DNA of 64,000 bases from Flavobacteriales bacterium UBA979 (GCA_002292325.1 DBBR01000105.1:1-64000); one strand, 5' to 3'; shown: positions 8,215 through 17,930, numbered from the stretch's first letter. Notes: generated by a model not told the origin, from the letters alone. Made by a program: numbers and translations.

Positions 8215-9216
8215 ATGAATACGTCCGATTCCAATCTCGACTCTACACACCTACTGCGATTCATTTTTGACCGTCGCCGGACCTTCGCGCTCATTGGCGC
8301 GGCAGCCTTCGTCCTGTCATCTATAGCAGCCCTCATGATGGAGGAGCAATTCAAATCCACCGTCATCATGTTCGCCACCCCACAGCACTCCATCGGCGAA
8401 CAGTTTTATGAGGAGATCAAGCGAAACGACCTCCTCGAATACGGTGAAACGGAAGATGCAGAGCGATTGCTGCAGATTCTCAACTCCGATCGCATCCGAT
8501 CCCGCATCATCGAAAAATACAACCTCTGGGATCACTACGAAATCAAACAAGGAGAAGCAGGCGCCCAAACACTTTTAGGCAAAGAGTACAATTCGAACGT
8601 CGACGCAAGACTCACCCGTTATGGATCCATTGAGGTCAGTGTCTTGGATCGCTTACCGCAGCAAGCGGCAGATATGGCCAATGATATCGCATTTCTCGCA
8701 GATTCCGTGGCCAATCGATTACGAAATGATCGAGCGAGAGAAGCCATGATCTATGCTCAAAACTCACTGAATCAGGTCCAGCAAGAAATCACTGCAATGG
8801 AGAACAACTTGGGAGGGTTGTACGAATTGGGCGTGTATGATTTTGCCACTCAGATAGAGGGCTTGAATGAACAATACGCCACTGCCATGGCCAAAGGCTC
8901 ATCATCCAATGCGGAAAAAATCCGCAAGCAAATGGCCCTTATATCCCAACACGCCAATGAATTCAATAAACTCTCGAACCTCATCGAAGCGGCCTATGAG
9001 CGAGAAGCCATTCTCAAAAAGCGTTTTGAATTAATGAAGCTTGATGCCGAAACCCAGATGCCGTCTGCCTTTGTTGTGGACAACGCGGCGCCTGCGGATA
9101 AGAAATCCAAACCCATTCGTTGGCTCATCGTGGTGATGAGTGTGGCCAGCACACTGATTTTCGCGCTACTAGCGTTGCTCGCAGTTGAGAACCTGAAGGA
9201 CTCACCGGCCGCATAA
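8215..9216 (+). CDS. Polysaccharide chain-length determinant (Wzz family)
   Basis: A 333-residue inner-membrane protein with the Wzz layout: an N-terminal membrane segment (about residues 23-42, FALIGAAAFVLSSIAALMM), a large periplasmic part with long helices, and a C-terminal membrane segment (about 303-325). Wzz proteins set the modal length of polymerised polysaccharide. It has no C-terminal tyrosine-kinase domain. It starts 12 bases after the flippase and is followed after 3 bases by the ligase/polymerase gene, so the three are almost certainly one transcript. Confidence 0.85.
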   Translation: MNTSDSNLDSTHLLRFIFDRRRTFALIGAAAFVLSSIAALMMEEQFKSTVIMFATPQHSIGEQFYEEIKRNDLLEYGETEDAERLLQILNSDRIRSRIIEKYNLWDHYEIKQGEAGAQTLLGKEYNSNVDARLTRYGSIEVSVLDRLPQQAADMANDIAFLADSVANRLRNDRAREAMIYAQNSLNQVQQEITAMENNLGGLYELGVYDFATQIEGLNEQYATAMAKGSSSNAEKIRKQMALISQHANEFNKLSNLIEAAYEREAILKKRFELMKLDAETQMPSAFVVDNAAPADKKSKPIRWLIVVMSVASTLIFALLALLAVENLKDSPAA

Positions 9217-9219
9217 ATC

Positions 9220-10659
9220 GTGCCCGCGTCAAAACACAACTCCGCTTATTTGGCCATCGGTCTTTATGCCGTTGCATTAGCGGTGTCTGTGCATTTCGAT
9301 TTCCATTGGTTGGCCTTGTTGCCTGTGGTTGGATTGGTCGCCTGGATGGCTTTCTCCAGGTTGAATGCCCTGGTTTTGGTCCTTGTGGCCGCCGTCCCCT
9401 TGAGCATCAATCTCGAAGAACTGGAGTTGGGAGGTCTGGGGGTGTATTTGCCAACGGAACCGTTGTTGGCCGGACTGCTCTTGTTGTTTGTGTTCCGGTC
9501 GGTCAGAGGTTGGCCTGTTGATGCCCGTCTATTTCGGCACCCATTCACATGGTGGATTGGCCTGTCCCTCGTATGGATCTTCTTGACCACGCTTGTGAGT
9601 TCCTTTCCTTTGGTATCGGTCAAATTTCTGGTAGCACGACTGTGGTTTGTGGTGGGGTTTTTCTTCATTCTTGGTCACTTTTTCCTGCATCATCCGAAAT
9701 GGAGGCATCAGTATGTATTGGCTTACGCACTGCCACTTTGCGTGGTGGTCATTTATACGATGATTCGCCATGCAGGATTTGGCTTTGAAAAAGACGCGGG
9801 GCATTGGGTAATGAAGCCGTTTTACAAGGACCACACTTCCTATGGTGCGGCGCTCGCAATGGTCATTCCTCCCATAATCGCCTTGCTCACGTGGAGGCGC
9901 TTTTCCTCGTTCATGAAGGCGATACTCGTGCTCACATTGAGCATTCTCGTGGTCGGTATTATTCTTTCCTACACCCGAGCAGCTTGGGTTTCCCTTGTTG
10001 CAGTTGGATTGCTATGGGGACTTATAAAGGTGGGGTTCCGGCTTCGAACGCTGCTAACCATTGGCGCAGTGCTCTTGGGATTTGTTTGGATTGCTCAAGA
10101 CGCTCTTCTAATCCAACTGCAGCGGAATGACCAAGACTCCTCGGATGACTTGACCGAGCACGTAGAGTCCATTTCAAATGTGTCCAGTGATGCGTCGAAC
10201 CTAGAACGGTTGAATCGATGGAATGCAGCTTTGGCTATGTTTCAGGAACGGCCACTGACAGGTTGGGGGGGTGGCACGTATCAATTTGTTTACGCGCCTT
10301 TCCAACGAGCTCAGGATCGGACAATCATCAGCACCAACAACGCAGATGGCGGAAATGCGCACAGTGAGTATTTAGGCCCGTTAGCCGAACAAGGGGTTCT
10401 AGGGCTGGTCTTCGTTCTTGGTTTACTCGGGTTTTGCCTGCATCTGGGGTTTCGGGTCCAGAATGGATTGCACGATCCGGAACAACGTGCTCTGGCCATG
10501 GGAATATTCTTGGGGCTCATGACCTACTTTGTGCACGGCGTCCTCAATAATTATTTGGATACGGACAAGGCGAGTGCTTTATTCTGGGGCTACTTCGCAT
10601 TATTGGTCGTGTGGGATCTTCATGCCACGTCTGAACAATCCGATTCCGCCACTACTTGA
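9220..10659 (+). CDS. O-antigen ligase / polymerase family membrane protein (Wzy_C)
   Basis: A 479-residue membrane protein with about eleven hydrophobic segments, started at GTG 9220 just after the stop of the Wzz gene. The Wzy_C region shows the conserved arginine in SYTRAAWVSL and the periplasmic-loop motif NAHSEYLGPLAEQG, as in WaaL ligases and Wzy polymerases. The sequence alone does not separate ligase from polymerase; the place next to wzx and wzz genes favours polymerase or ligase action on the same polymer. Its last 8 bases overlap the 3' end of the convergent phosphatase gene. Confidence 0.85.
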   Translation: MPASKHNSAYLAIGLYAVALAVSVHFDFHWLALLPVVGLVAWMAFSRLNALVLVLVAAVPLSINLEELELGGLGVYLPTEPLLAGLLLLFVFRSVRGWPVDARLFRHPFTWWIGLSLVWIFLTTLVSSFPLVSVKFLVARLWFVVGFFFILGHFFLHHPKWRHQYVLAYALPLCVVVIYTMIRHAGFGFEKDAGHWVMKPFYKDHTSYGAALAMVIPPIIALLTWRRFSSFMKAILVLTLSILVVGIILSYTRAAWVSLVAVGLLWGLIKVGFRLRTLLTIGAVLLGFVWIAQDALLIQLQRNDQDSSDDLTEHVESISNVSSDASNLERLNRWNAALAMFQERPLTGWGGGTYQFVYAPFQRAQDRTIISTNNADGGNAHSEYLGPLAEQGVLGLVFVLGLLGFCLHLGFRVQNGLHDPEQRALAMGIFLGLMTYFVHGVLNNYLDTDKASALFWGYFALLVVWDLHATSEQSDSATT

Positions 10660-11872
10660 ACCGGACGACCATTAAGGCGGTATCATCAAAACTTGGTTCA
10701 GCACCTTTGAATTCTCGAACAGCATCGATCAGAGCATCCTGAACCACCTGCACCGACATTCCTCTTCGTTCACGCACCACCTCCTCCATCCGCTGCATTC
10801 CAAAAGGCACGTCGTCCGTATTCTCTTGTTCTACGAGGCCGTCTGTGTAACAAAGCAAGGTCGATCCTGCATGCACCTCAGCACGCCCTGTCTCAATGGA
10901 CGGGATTTCTGAAAACATCCCTAAACCGCAGCAACCTAGCTCCAATTGGCGTGTCGAACCATCGGCCGACATCAGAACCGGCGGATTGTGACCGCAGTTG
11001 ATGTATTGAAAATCCCGCGTACGTCGATTGTAAACAGCCGCGAACAGGGTGATGTATTTTTCACCCTTCGCATTGTCCATGACCCGCCGGTTTAGCCGGG
11101 TAACCACCTTGGACAGATCGTCAGGTTCATATTGAAATATCGCACGAAGGTTCGCCTGGAAATTGGACATCAAAAACGCAGCGGCAATTCCTTTTCCGCT
11201 CACATCAGCCATGCAAAAGACGAGGCGATCATCGTCCACACTGAACACATCATAATAGTCACCTCCTACTTCTAAATGTGGCTTGTAAAAAGCCGCGACA
11301 TCCACATCCCGGTCTTGGGGCCAATCTGCGGGAACCAGCATATTTTGCAAATCTGCGGCCAGTTCCAACTCCCTTCGGGTTGCCTCTTGTGCAACCCTGC
11401 GCTGCTCCAACCGAGCATTTTGAAGGGCCACAATGAGAACGTTTGTAAGAAGTTCAATAAAGCGTAAATGCTTCACAACGGGGCTCACACCTTTCCCCTC
11501 CTCCGTATCACCCGCCAGAACATAGGCGATGGGTGCATCATCGTGGAACACGGGAATGACGACATCAAAGTCCTCATCTCCCTGCGATGAGTGAAGCTGA
11601 ACTTTGCCTTCCTGCTCAAAAAACGCAGCATCGAGAACGTCAGGGATTTCAACTCCAACCCCACACGACAGCAAGCATTTCCAACTGCCATCATTGGCGT
11701 AAAGCACCAACCGATGAATCCCCAAGTTTTCGGCCAACGTCACCCTGTATTTCTCGATTAACTCAGATTCAGATGCGCGTGCATTGATTCCTTGCGTTAC
11801 ATCGAGAAGCGCATTGAGTTTGAAATCTTGAACCTCAAGTCGTTGCTCGAGCCTTTGGACACTGTGGGCCAT
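10652..11872 (-). CDS. GAF-PP2C serine phosphatase (RsbU/SpoIIE type)
   Basis: A cytoplasmic protein of 406 residues. Residues about 20-155 look like a GAF sensor domain, 155-180 like a helical linker, and 185-406 are a SpoIIE-type PP2C phosphatase with metal-binding motifs GGDYYD (203-208), ADVSGKG (222-228), YTDGLVE and FDDTALMVVR. Relatives dephosphorylate anti-sigma-factor antagonists, but no such partner is encoded nearby. It starts 4 bases after the stop of the EF-P gene, so the two share a transcript. Confidence 0.9.
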   Translation of the reverse strand: MAHSVQRLEQRLEVQDFKLNALLDVTQGINARASESELIEKYRVTLAENLGIHRLVLYANDGSWKCLLSCGVGVEIPDVLDAAFFEQEGKVQLHSSQGDEDFDVVIPVFHDDAPIAYVLAGDTEEGKGVSPVVKHLRFIELLTNVLIVALQNARLEQRRVAQEATRRELELAADLQNMLVPADWPQDRDVDVAAFYKPHLEVGGDYYDVFSVDDDRLVFCMADVSGKGIAAAFLMSNFQANLRAIFQYEPDDLSKVVTRLNRRVMDNAKGEKYITLFAAVYNRRTRDFQYINCGHNPPVLMSADGSTRQLELGCCGLGMFSEIPSIETGRAEVHAGSTLLCYTDGLVEQENTDDVPFGMQRMEEVVRERRGMSVQVVQDALIDAVREFKGAEPSFDDTALMVVRFK

Positions 11873-11876
11873 GCAG

Positions 11877-12443
11877 TTACTTTTTGACGCGCTCGACGTA
11901 CTCTTTTTTCCGTGTATCCACCTTCACAAAGTCTCCGATATCAATGAAAAGTGGCACCCGAATCTCAACGCCGGCATCGGTCGTAGCCGGCTTCAAGGTA
12001 TTGGTGGCCGTATCTCCCTTGATTCCCGGTTCAGTGTACGTGATCTCGGTCTCAACATGCGTTGGCAATTCACAACTCAAAACCCGTTCCTCCTCTGCGT
12101 GAAATTGCAACTGGCAGATCACCCCATCCTTTAGAAATTCAGGAGCGTTGATGACCATTTTCTCTACCGGAATCTGCTCAAATGACTCCAGATTCATGAA
12201 GTGATAATTTTCGCCATCGTTGTACAGAAATTGATACTCGCGTGTCTCAATTCGCACAGGATCAATCTTCACTCCAGCGTTGAATGTATGGTCAACCACC
12301 TTCCCCGTTTTTAGGCTCTTAAGCTTCGTTCGAACGAAGGCCGCACCCTTCCCTGGCTTTACGTGCAAAAATTCAATGATTTGCCATAAGCCGTTGTTAT
12401 GGTTCAAAACCAAGCCGTTTTTAATGTCGGACGTCGTAGCCAT
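11877..12443 (-). CDS. efp: Translation elongation factor P
   Basis: A 188-residue protein that helps ribosomes form bonds between consecutive prolines. It has the KOW-like N-terminal domain and two OB domains of standard length. The loop that carries the modified residue in other bacteria is HVKPGKGAAF, with the lysine at position 32. I see no EpmA/EpmB or YmfI-type modification gene in the window. A TATCTTAG element 17 bases upstream may be its promoter, and the phosphatase gene follows 4 bases after its stop. Confidence 0.96.
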   Translation of the reverse strand: MATTSDIKNGLVLNHNNGLWQIIEFLHVKPGKGAAFVRTKLKSLKTGKVVDHTFNAGVKIDPVRIETREYQFLYNDGENYHFMNLESFEQIPVEKMVINAPEFLKDGVICQLQFHAEEERVLSCELPTHVETEITYTEPGIKGDTATNTLKPATTDAGVEIRVPLFIDIGDFVKVDTRKKEYVERVKK

Positions 12444-12459
12444 TTGAAAATACTTTTTG

Positions 12460-12467
12460 CTAAGATA
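12460..12467 (-). promoter_or_regulatory. Possible -7 promoter element of efp
   Basis: Minus-strand TATCTTAG, one mismatch from the Bacteroidota -7 consensus TAnnTTTG, 17 bases before the efp start and squeezed between efp and the stop codon of the preceding gene. No clear -33 TTG is seen. Confidence 0.3.
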
Positions 12468-12470
12468 ACC

Positions 12471-14000
12471 TCACAGCCGCAGCTGCAAGCTCACATGCAC
12501 GCCAGTTTGTGCATAGACCAGTGTCAACATATCGGACTCGTGAACCTCTGCATTTGGTTCGCTTGATTTTGTGGCAACCAATTGAAACTTCACATTTGCA
12601 GCAGGGCGGAAGCGCACCGACGCGGTCACTCGGTTGCCGCTGCCCGACATGGGCCGGTAGCGTACACCGCTGATCGCAGGATCTGCAAAATATGCTATCC
12701 CCAACGGCGGCATATCCCATGCAGCCAAGCCCAATCCAATCAGGACCTGGCCAGCTTCATATTTCATGCTATAGGACCATCCTCCGAGCGCGTCCATTCG
12801 AGCAAAAGGAGCCACCCGCATATCGCTCCGGAGATTTCCTTTGGTCGTTTGATGTCGAATTTCAAGCCGCCTCAATGGCGATTTGCTCGTCTGAAAGGAT
12901 GTTTGATTCGACTTCCATCGCACTTCCCAAAAGGCATTGCGTCCAAGAACCCTTCGCACTTGAAAAAGCAATGGACTGTGTTGTGCAAACGGTTGCCATT
13001 CGCAACGCCACCGCACTCGCCATAAGCCCAAAGCATTGCTCCATTGCCCTCCCAAAATCGCCTCCACGTTCGTTAGTTTAGCCTCCCGGTTTCCACGTAA
13101 AGCCAACCGAACATGGCGTTCCATGTAACGCGATGGAGTCGCCTGCCAACTCGCAGTGATAGCCCAATCATCAGAACCCCTTGCAGCCTCGACAATGCCC
13201 TGGGTCCAACCGTGCCTCCAATTCCAAAATCCACCGATTCCCAAACCTGAATCCTGCTTCCATCGGGTCACGCACCCCCAACCGGAAGATGCGTTATGCA
13301 CCAAGAATGCCCCATCTCGACCGAACTCGCTCAAACTCAATACACTCTCACAGCGAGCCAACTTACGAGCAATTGCGAGCCCTTTGCGTGGCACCCAATC
13401 AGACCGGCCCCAGGCAGGTGCGTATGCATAGGTAACAGGGAGAGCAAACACAGGATCATCCAATCCGGCAAAGAAACTTTCCTCTTCGACATTGAGTCGA
13501 TTCCCCCAGCCCAGTCGATGTCCGCCAATGAGGAAATCCCAACCTTCGGATTTTGAGGAAAACGTCGCATATCCCGACCATTCATCTGGCTGACCATTCA
13601 AATCTTTCGATTCATACCTCACCCCCCATTTGATTCCATTTCGGATTCGAACGGAATGATTCATCATCTGCCTCCATCCGCTGCGGATCTCTGCACGAAG
13701 ACCACCAGAGCGATTGGATGCCGGTCGCTTGGTGAAGTCGACCAGCTCCCGCCATTCATTGCTTTGCATCAACTGCAATGCAGAAGAATACGAAAGCCCT
13801 TCGATGGACCACACCTCTTCATTGACTTCCGGTGCTCCATGGACATCCAAATGCCTCAGCACCAGTTCCCGTTCATTTGCGCTCCACCAACCTGTCCCAA
13901 TCTGTTCTTGCATAAACTCATCCACACCATCCCATTGGGCGTCGGCAACGATGTTGCTCGCCAGCGCCAACCACAGCGCTCCGGTTTTACAGCCTTTCAT
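12471..14000 (-). CDS. Exported protein with helix-hairpin-helix-like N-terminus and probable beta-barrel
   Basis: A 509-residue protein from the ATG at 14000, chosen because that ATG overlaps the preceding stop as ATGA and is followed by a signal peptide (to about ADA-21). Residues about 40-75 (ELVLRHLDVHGAPEVNEEVWSIEGLSYSSALQL) resemble the HHH segment found in a Bacteroidota family of ComEA-like exported proteins, though degenerate. The remainder is rich in alternating aromatic/polar strands (GWDFLIGGHRLGWGNRL, YSMKYEAGQVLIGLG), suggesting an outer-membrane barrel. Function is unknown. It is coupled to the upstream barrel-like gene and followed by efp. Confidence 0.68.
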   Translation of the reverse strand: MKGCKTGALWLALASNIVADAQWDGVDEFMQEQIGTGWWSANERELVLRHLDVHGAPEVNEEVWSIEGLSYSSALQLMQSNEWRELVDFTKRPASNRSGGLRAEIRSGWRQMMNHSVRIRNGIKWGVRYESKDLNGQPDEWSGYATFSSKSEGWDFLIGGHRLGWGNRLNVEEESFFAGLDDPVFALPVTYAYAPAWGRSDWVPRKGLAIARKLARCESVLSLSEFGRDGAFLVHNASSGWGCVTRWKQDSGLGIGGFWNWRHGWTQGIVEAARGSDDWAITASWQATPSRYMERHVRLALRGNREAKLTNVEAILGGQWSNALGLWRVRWRCEWQPFAQHSPLLFQVRRVLGRNAFWEVRWKSNQTSFQTSKSPLRRLEIRHQTTKGNLRSDMRVAPFARMDALGGWSYSMKYEAGQVLIGLGLAAWDMPPLGIAYFADPAISGVRYRPMSGSGNRVTASVRFRPAANVKFQLVATKSSEPNAEVHESDMLTLVYAQTGVHVSLQLRL

Positions 14001-14734
14001 GATGGTGCACTTAGCTCCAAGGTCAAACTCGTTCCAATGAGATCCCAGCTGGTCTCCAGGGAGAGATCCCAATCCAACCGCTCCTGCTGACCACCAAAAG
14101 TTACACCCAGAAAACCGGCAATGGCTCGAGCGGATAAACCACAATAAAAATCATTCGACACGTTCCACCAAACTTGGCCTCGCATGGCAAATCCGCCTGC
14201 TTGCCACCAGACATCTGCCCGGAAAGAGTGGTTTAAATGCGAACGCTCCCAGCCAATTTGAGCAAGCACATCGTTGCGCGTTTGCCAGATGGGCTGCGGT
14301 CCCATTGGACTCAAACTTACCCGCCCTTCTACCTCACTGTATTCAGTTTGATCCAGATGAAATTGAAGAATGGCCAAAGGCCTGAAGCGTGTCAATCCAT
14401 CCGCACCATTCCAACGGTGGTAATTCACGCCCAAAGCACCCGATACTGCAACACCATCGGACACGATAATTGACTTAGCAACAGCTAATTGACAGTCCAC
14501 ATAAGAGCCCATTGACCGAAAGGAGCTCACTCCTTTCCAGCCGTCGGAAAATCCTCCTTGACACTGAATGTTTTGGGCGTCACCTGCAGGCCAAGAATCC
14601 AATCGGAATCCGAATCGGGGCGAAATAGCCATCAATTCTTGCGTCCAAACGGGAACTTGGGTGATGCCCATCTGTCCCCAAATCAACATACCGAGAAACA
14701 TTCCAAAAACTCTCACCCTCCTCCCTTCTTTCAC
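13997..14734 (-). CDS. Exported protein of unknown function, probably outer-membrane
   Basis: A 245-residue protein with an N-terminal signal peptide (VRVFGMFLGMLIWGQMGITQ). The rest alternates hydrophobic and polar residues with many Trp, Tyr and Gly (RADVWWQAGGFAMRGQVWW), as in small outer-membrane barrels. No family is recognised. Its stop overlaps the start of the downstream HHH/barrel gene (ATGA), so the two are probably made together and may form a complex; that is inference. It begins 63 bases after the end of the OstA-like gene on the same strand. Confidence 0.6.
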   Translation of the reverse strand: MKEGRRVRVFGMFLGMLIWGQMGITQVPVWTQELMAISPRFGFRLDSWPAGDAQNIQCQGGFSDGWKGVSSFRSMGSYVDCQLAVAKSIIVSDGVAVSGALGVNYHRWNGADGLTRFRPLAILQFHLDQTEYSEVEGRVSLSPMGPQPIWQTRNDVLAQIGWERSHLNHSFRADVWWQAGGFAMRGQVWWNVSNDFYCGLSARAIAGFLGVTFGGQQERLDWDLSLETSWDLIGTSLTLELSAPS

Positions 14735-14797
14735 CCACCAAAAATGGAGCGCGTTAAAGAGAAAAAAAATCTTTTCTCACCTGTGGAGACTGCCGAT

Positions 14798-16345
14798 TTA
14801 TTGTCGTCGGTTCCGACTCAAGGACGGAGGCGATTCCCATTGCCCATTGCCCAGCATGGGCGCTACCGTTTGACCAGCCCCCCATGTTCCTTCCGGCGCA
14901 TCAAGCAGCACAATTCGCTTCACATCCCCGTCCCTAAAGTCCATCCGCATTTTGCTGCACCTTGACTGGTTAAATTCTTCACAAGGATTGGGTTTTTGCT
15001 CATCGAAGTAAACCGACTCTGCATTTCCGTTGACAAATAATGTTTCCAAAATTCCGGCATCAAATGCTCCTTTAATCTCTCGTCCGGAAATCTGTTGAAA
15101 ACAGCTGTCCTTCAGTGCGCTAATCAATCCAGCATGGCCCCACGCGCGCAAGCCTTTGGGCCGGTTTTCAACCACTTCCCACGTCAAAGAATCTGACCGA
15201 AGGAGCCATCCGTCCAACCACATCTTTGGTTCTTTAAGCAACTTAATCCAAGCCTCCGTTTCACTCCACACCAACGTGTCACATTCAGCAAAGGAATTTC
15301 CCTGGCGCAACTGAACATTTGGCCAGACGGACGTCAAATCTTGGCCAAAAATCATGGTGTCCGCAATCAATATTAAGGTATCCTCTGAGCTAAAATCTGA
15401 CCATTCTGCCCGAGTCTCCTCATCGCCTTGTATCCAAACATCGGCCGAATTTGTCGAGTGCGCTGGCATGCGCTGAGCATACGCACCACGCAAGACCCAA
15501 TTCTCGACGGTATCTCTCATGCACACGTTCCCGTTAGCAACCGCAGGACCCAAGGTGTCTGCAGGCAAAAACAAGCTGTCGGCTTCCAACCACACCGATT
15601 CATTTCGCACCTGAGCACCAGGCTGTACGCCCCCACTAAACCAACCGGACTCTGTGATTTCATCGAATTCCCCCGAAGCACACAGCAACTCGAATTCGTC
15701 ATCTTGGGCGCGCAAGCGAGAAGGTCCATGAAATGTGAACATTTGCAGGTTTTCGTACCAATGAAGGCTATCCGAATTCAGCTGATATTCTGGCGAGTCC
15801 ACTTGAACATCTCCACCGATTTGAATGATGGACTCTTCCATCAAATACCTACCCCGGAGGAAATCTACCTGCCTTTCGCCCGAATTGTATCGCCCTCCGA
15901 GCGGGAATACCACGATTTTGCGCTGCAAATCGTATAACAATTCCTTCGCTGAAACTTGGCCCTCCTCTGCAGACAAACGGACAACCTCGCTTTCTCTCGC
16001 CGTTGCTCGAGCAACCTGTGTGGTGGGATTCAGTTGCAGCTCCGAAGTGCGCAACGTCCGTGCACCGTCAAGAAGCTTAACCACGCCCATTGTCCTGAAT
16101 TGACCGTCATCATACCGCCAAGCACTGTCACAATAAAGCCGAGCATCACGGTATCCCAAGACCACACTTCCGACCAATCTCTGCACTTCTGGCTGCGATT
16201 GGTCCCGTAATATGGCATCAGCCTGAATTATTTGGACCCGAGGTGAATCACCGGATTCCTGAGCTATTACAGTACATTCAGCGCCTCCAGAGGCGCAAAG
16301 CACACCGGTAAACAGAATATTTTTCCAACTCAACATCAAATTCAT
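14798..16345 (-). CDS. OstA-like LPS transport protein (LptA/OstA family)
   Basis: A 515-residue exported protein with a signal peptide (residues 1 to about 29) and an OstA/LptA-like region (about 36-280) beginning VQIIQADAILRDQ and containing short beta-jellyroll repeats such as VVLGYRDARLYCDSAWRY. Such proteins bridge LPS across the periplasm. It is longer than E. coli LptA (185), as is usual for Bacteroidota OstA-like proteins. The start at 16345 (or 16336) is chosen because the open frame further upstream runs back through the tRNA-Leu gene. A second LPS-export component, LptC, is encoded at 37100-37699. Confidence 0.85.
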   Translation of the reverse strand: MNLMLSWKNILFTGVLCASGGAECTVIAQESGDSPRVQIIQADAILRDQSQPEVQRLVGSVVLGYRDARLYCDSAWRYDDGQFRTMGVVKLLDGARTLRTSELQLNPTTQVARATARESEVVRLSAEEGQVSAKELLYDLQRKIVVFPLGGRYNSGERQVDFLRGRYLMEESIIQIGGDVQVDSPEYQLNSDSLHWYENLQMFTFHGPSRLRAQDDEFELLCASGEFDEITESGWFSGGVQPGAQVRNESVWLEADSLFLPADTLGPAVANGNVCMRDTVENWVLRGAYAQRMPAHSTNSADVWIQGDEETRAEWSDFSSEDTLILIADTMIFGQDLTSVWPNVQLRQGNSFAECDTLVWSETEAWIKLLKEPKMWLDGWLLRSDSLTWEVVENRPKGLRAWGHAGLISALKDSCFQQISGREIKGAFDAGILETLFVNGNAESVYFDEQKPNPCEEFNQSRCSKMRMDFRDGDVKRIVLLDAPEGTWGAGQTVAPMLGNGQWESPPSLSRNRRQ

Positions 16346-16378
16346 TGCCCGCAAGTTCCATCGAAATATTCGTATTCC

Positions 16379-16386
16379 TACCTTTG
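16379..16386 (+). promoter_or_regulatory. -7 promoter element of tRNA-Leu
   Basis: TACCTTTG exactly matches the Bacteroidota -7 consensus TAnnTTTG and lies 17 bases before the tRNA, so transcription would start about 10 bases before the mature 5' end. The -33 region is weak (TTC at 16355). Confidence 0.5.
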
Positions 16387-16403
16387 CACTCCTTTCTGAA
16401 CGG

Positions 16404-16488
16404 GCGGGTGTGGTGAAATTGGTAGACACGCTAGATTTAGGATCTAGTGCCGCAAGGTGTGTGGGTTCGAGTCCCTCCACCCGCACCA
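16404..16488 (+). tRNA. tRNA-Leu (anticodon TAG), CCA encoded
   Basis: The acceptor stem GCGGGTG (16404-16410) pairs with CACCCGC (16478-16484), followed by discriminator A and an encoded CCA (16486-16488). The anticodon stem CTAGA/TCTAG encloses the loop TTTAGGA, giving anticodon TAG, which reads CUN leucine codons. The long variable arm and the TTCGAGTC T-loop fit a class II tRNA. Trigger factor follows 86 bases downstream. Confidence 0.97.
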
Positions 16489-16574
16489 TTCAGAAAAAAT
16501 CAACTAAATCAACTGCTTGATCGAGGTGCCTTAGACCGCATTAACGTCAATATCAAGCCTTTCTTATACCGCCC

Positions 16575-17930
16575 ATGCAAATTGATCGGAACAACATTGA
16601 CGAGTTAACTGCTCGCCTCACAGTGATCGTTGAACCCGCGGATTATCAAACGCGCGTTGAAAAAATCCTCAACGACTACCGAAAGAATTCTCAATATCCC
16701 GGATTCCGCAAAGGAAAAGCCCCGATGGCTCTTATTCGTAAACAGTACGCGACTCCTGTTTTGGCGGACGAAATGAATAAAATCATTTCGGAAGAACTTA
16801 GCGCCTATATCCAAAAAGAAAAACTGGACATCCTGGGAAACCCCATTCCTGAAACGAGCACAGAAGCCTCAGGAGATTGGGAAAGTCCCGAGAACTTCAC
16901 GTTTGCGTATGAAATCGGTCTAGCACCTTCGATCGACCTCAATTTTGGGCGTGGCGCGAAATTCGTTCGTCACATCATCAAGGTCGATAAAAAGGCAATT
17001 GAGGCTGCAGTGACGGATCACATGCGACGACATGGAGCCATCAGCGAACAAGAAATCGCTGCAGACACGGATTTGGTATTAGGTCATTTCACCGAACTCG
17101 ATGCGAGTGGCGAACCTTTGGAAGGAGGAATCGAGAGTGACTCCAACATCGCGCTGGAACACCTGGAACATCGGAGAACTCGGAAACAATTGACGGGAGC
17201 ACAAGTCGGCGAAACGTTTGTCGTTGATCCACATAAAGTGGCCCATGGCCATGACGATTTGGGAAAAATGCTCGGCATCACTCACGAGCAAGTGCACGAT
17301 TTGAAGAGCAACTTCAAGTTTGAAGTGAAAGAGGTGAAGCGGCTGACCCCGCATGAAAACAACCAAGAATTGTGGGACAAAGTACTGGGCAAAGACGTGG
17401 TCGATTCAGAAAAGGACTTCCGAGTGAAAGTCTCAGATGAATTGCATGCTCAATTCGAACGGGATGCAGAACAAATATTCCGACGCCGATTTGTGGTGGA
17501 CTTGATCGAACACATGAAAATCCAAATGCCCGATGCGTTTTTGAAGCGTTGGATTCAAATGAACAACGAACAGCCCCTTGGAGACGAGCAATTGGACAAG
17601 GAATACCCCGGTTATGCGGACTCCATGCGATGGCAGTTGCTGCAACAAGCTGTAATGAAAGACGCCGACATGCGCGTGACCGCGGAGGAGTTGGAGGATG
17701 AAGCGAAGCGTGCCATTGGTGCTCAGTATGCTCAATACGGCATGCCATTGGAGGGTGAAATGCTCGATAATTTCGCAAAGAATGCCTTGACCAATGAAGA
17801 AGAACGACGTCGCATCGCCGACGTCATCATTGAGCGAAAAGTCGTTGACAACCTGAAGCCGCGGGTGACCATCAAGGACAAATCGGTCAACTTTGATGAT
17901 TTCGCGAAAATCGCGGCCGAAGTCCGCTAA
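16575..17930 (+). CDS. tig: Trigger factor
   Basis: A 451-residue ribosome-associated chaperone that meets nascent chains at the exit tunnel. The N-terminal domain has the ribosome-docking signature GFRKGKAP (about residues 44-51). A PPIase-like middle domain follows (about 155-255, with LVLGHFTELDASG). The C-terminal helical chaperone domain includes FRVKVSDELHAQFERDAEQIF. It is divergent from proteobacterial trigger factor, as is normal in Bacteroidota. It stands before clpP and clpX, the familiar tig-clpP-clpX order. Confidence 0.95.
   Translation: MQIDRNNIDELTARLTVIVEPADYQTRVEKILNDYRKNSQYPGFRKGKAPMALIRKQYATPVLADEMNKIISEELSAYIQKEKLDILGNPIPETSTEASGDWESPENFTFAYEIGLAPSIDLNFGRGAKFVRHIIKVDKKAIEAAVTDHMRRHGAISEQEIAADTDLVLGHFTELDASGEPLEGGIESDSNIALEHLEHRRTRKQLTGAQVGETFVVDPHKVAHGHDDLGKMLGITHEQVHDLKSNFKFEVKEVKRLTPHENNQELWDKVLGKDVVDSEKDFRVKVSDELHAQFERDAEQIFRRRFVVDLIEHMKIQMPDAFLKRWIQMNNEQPLGDEQLDKEYPGYADSMRWQLLQQAVMKDADMRVTAEELEDEAKRAIGAQYAQYGMPLEGEMLDNFAKNALTNEEERRRIADVIIERKVVDNLKPRVTIKDKSVNFDDFAKIAAEVR

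Noticed and set aside
16413..16489. Open frame upstream of the OstA-like gene beginning MVRVEGLEPTHL
   Set aside because: It is the reverse translation of the tRNA-Leu gene, a common artefact; the real start is at 16345.
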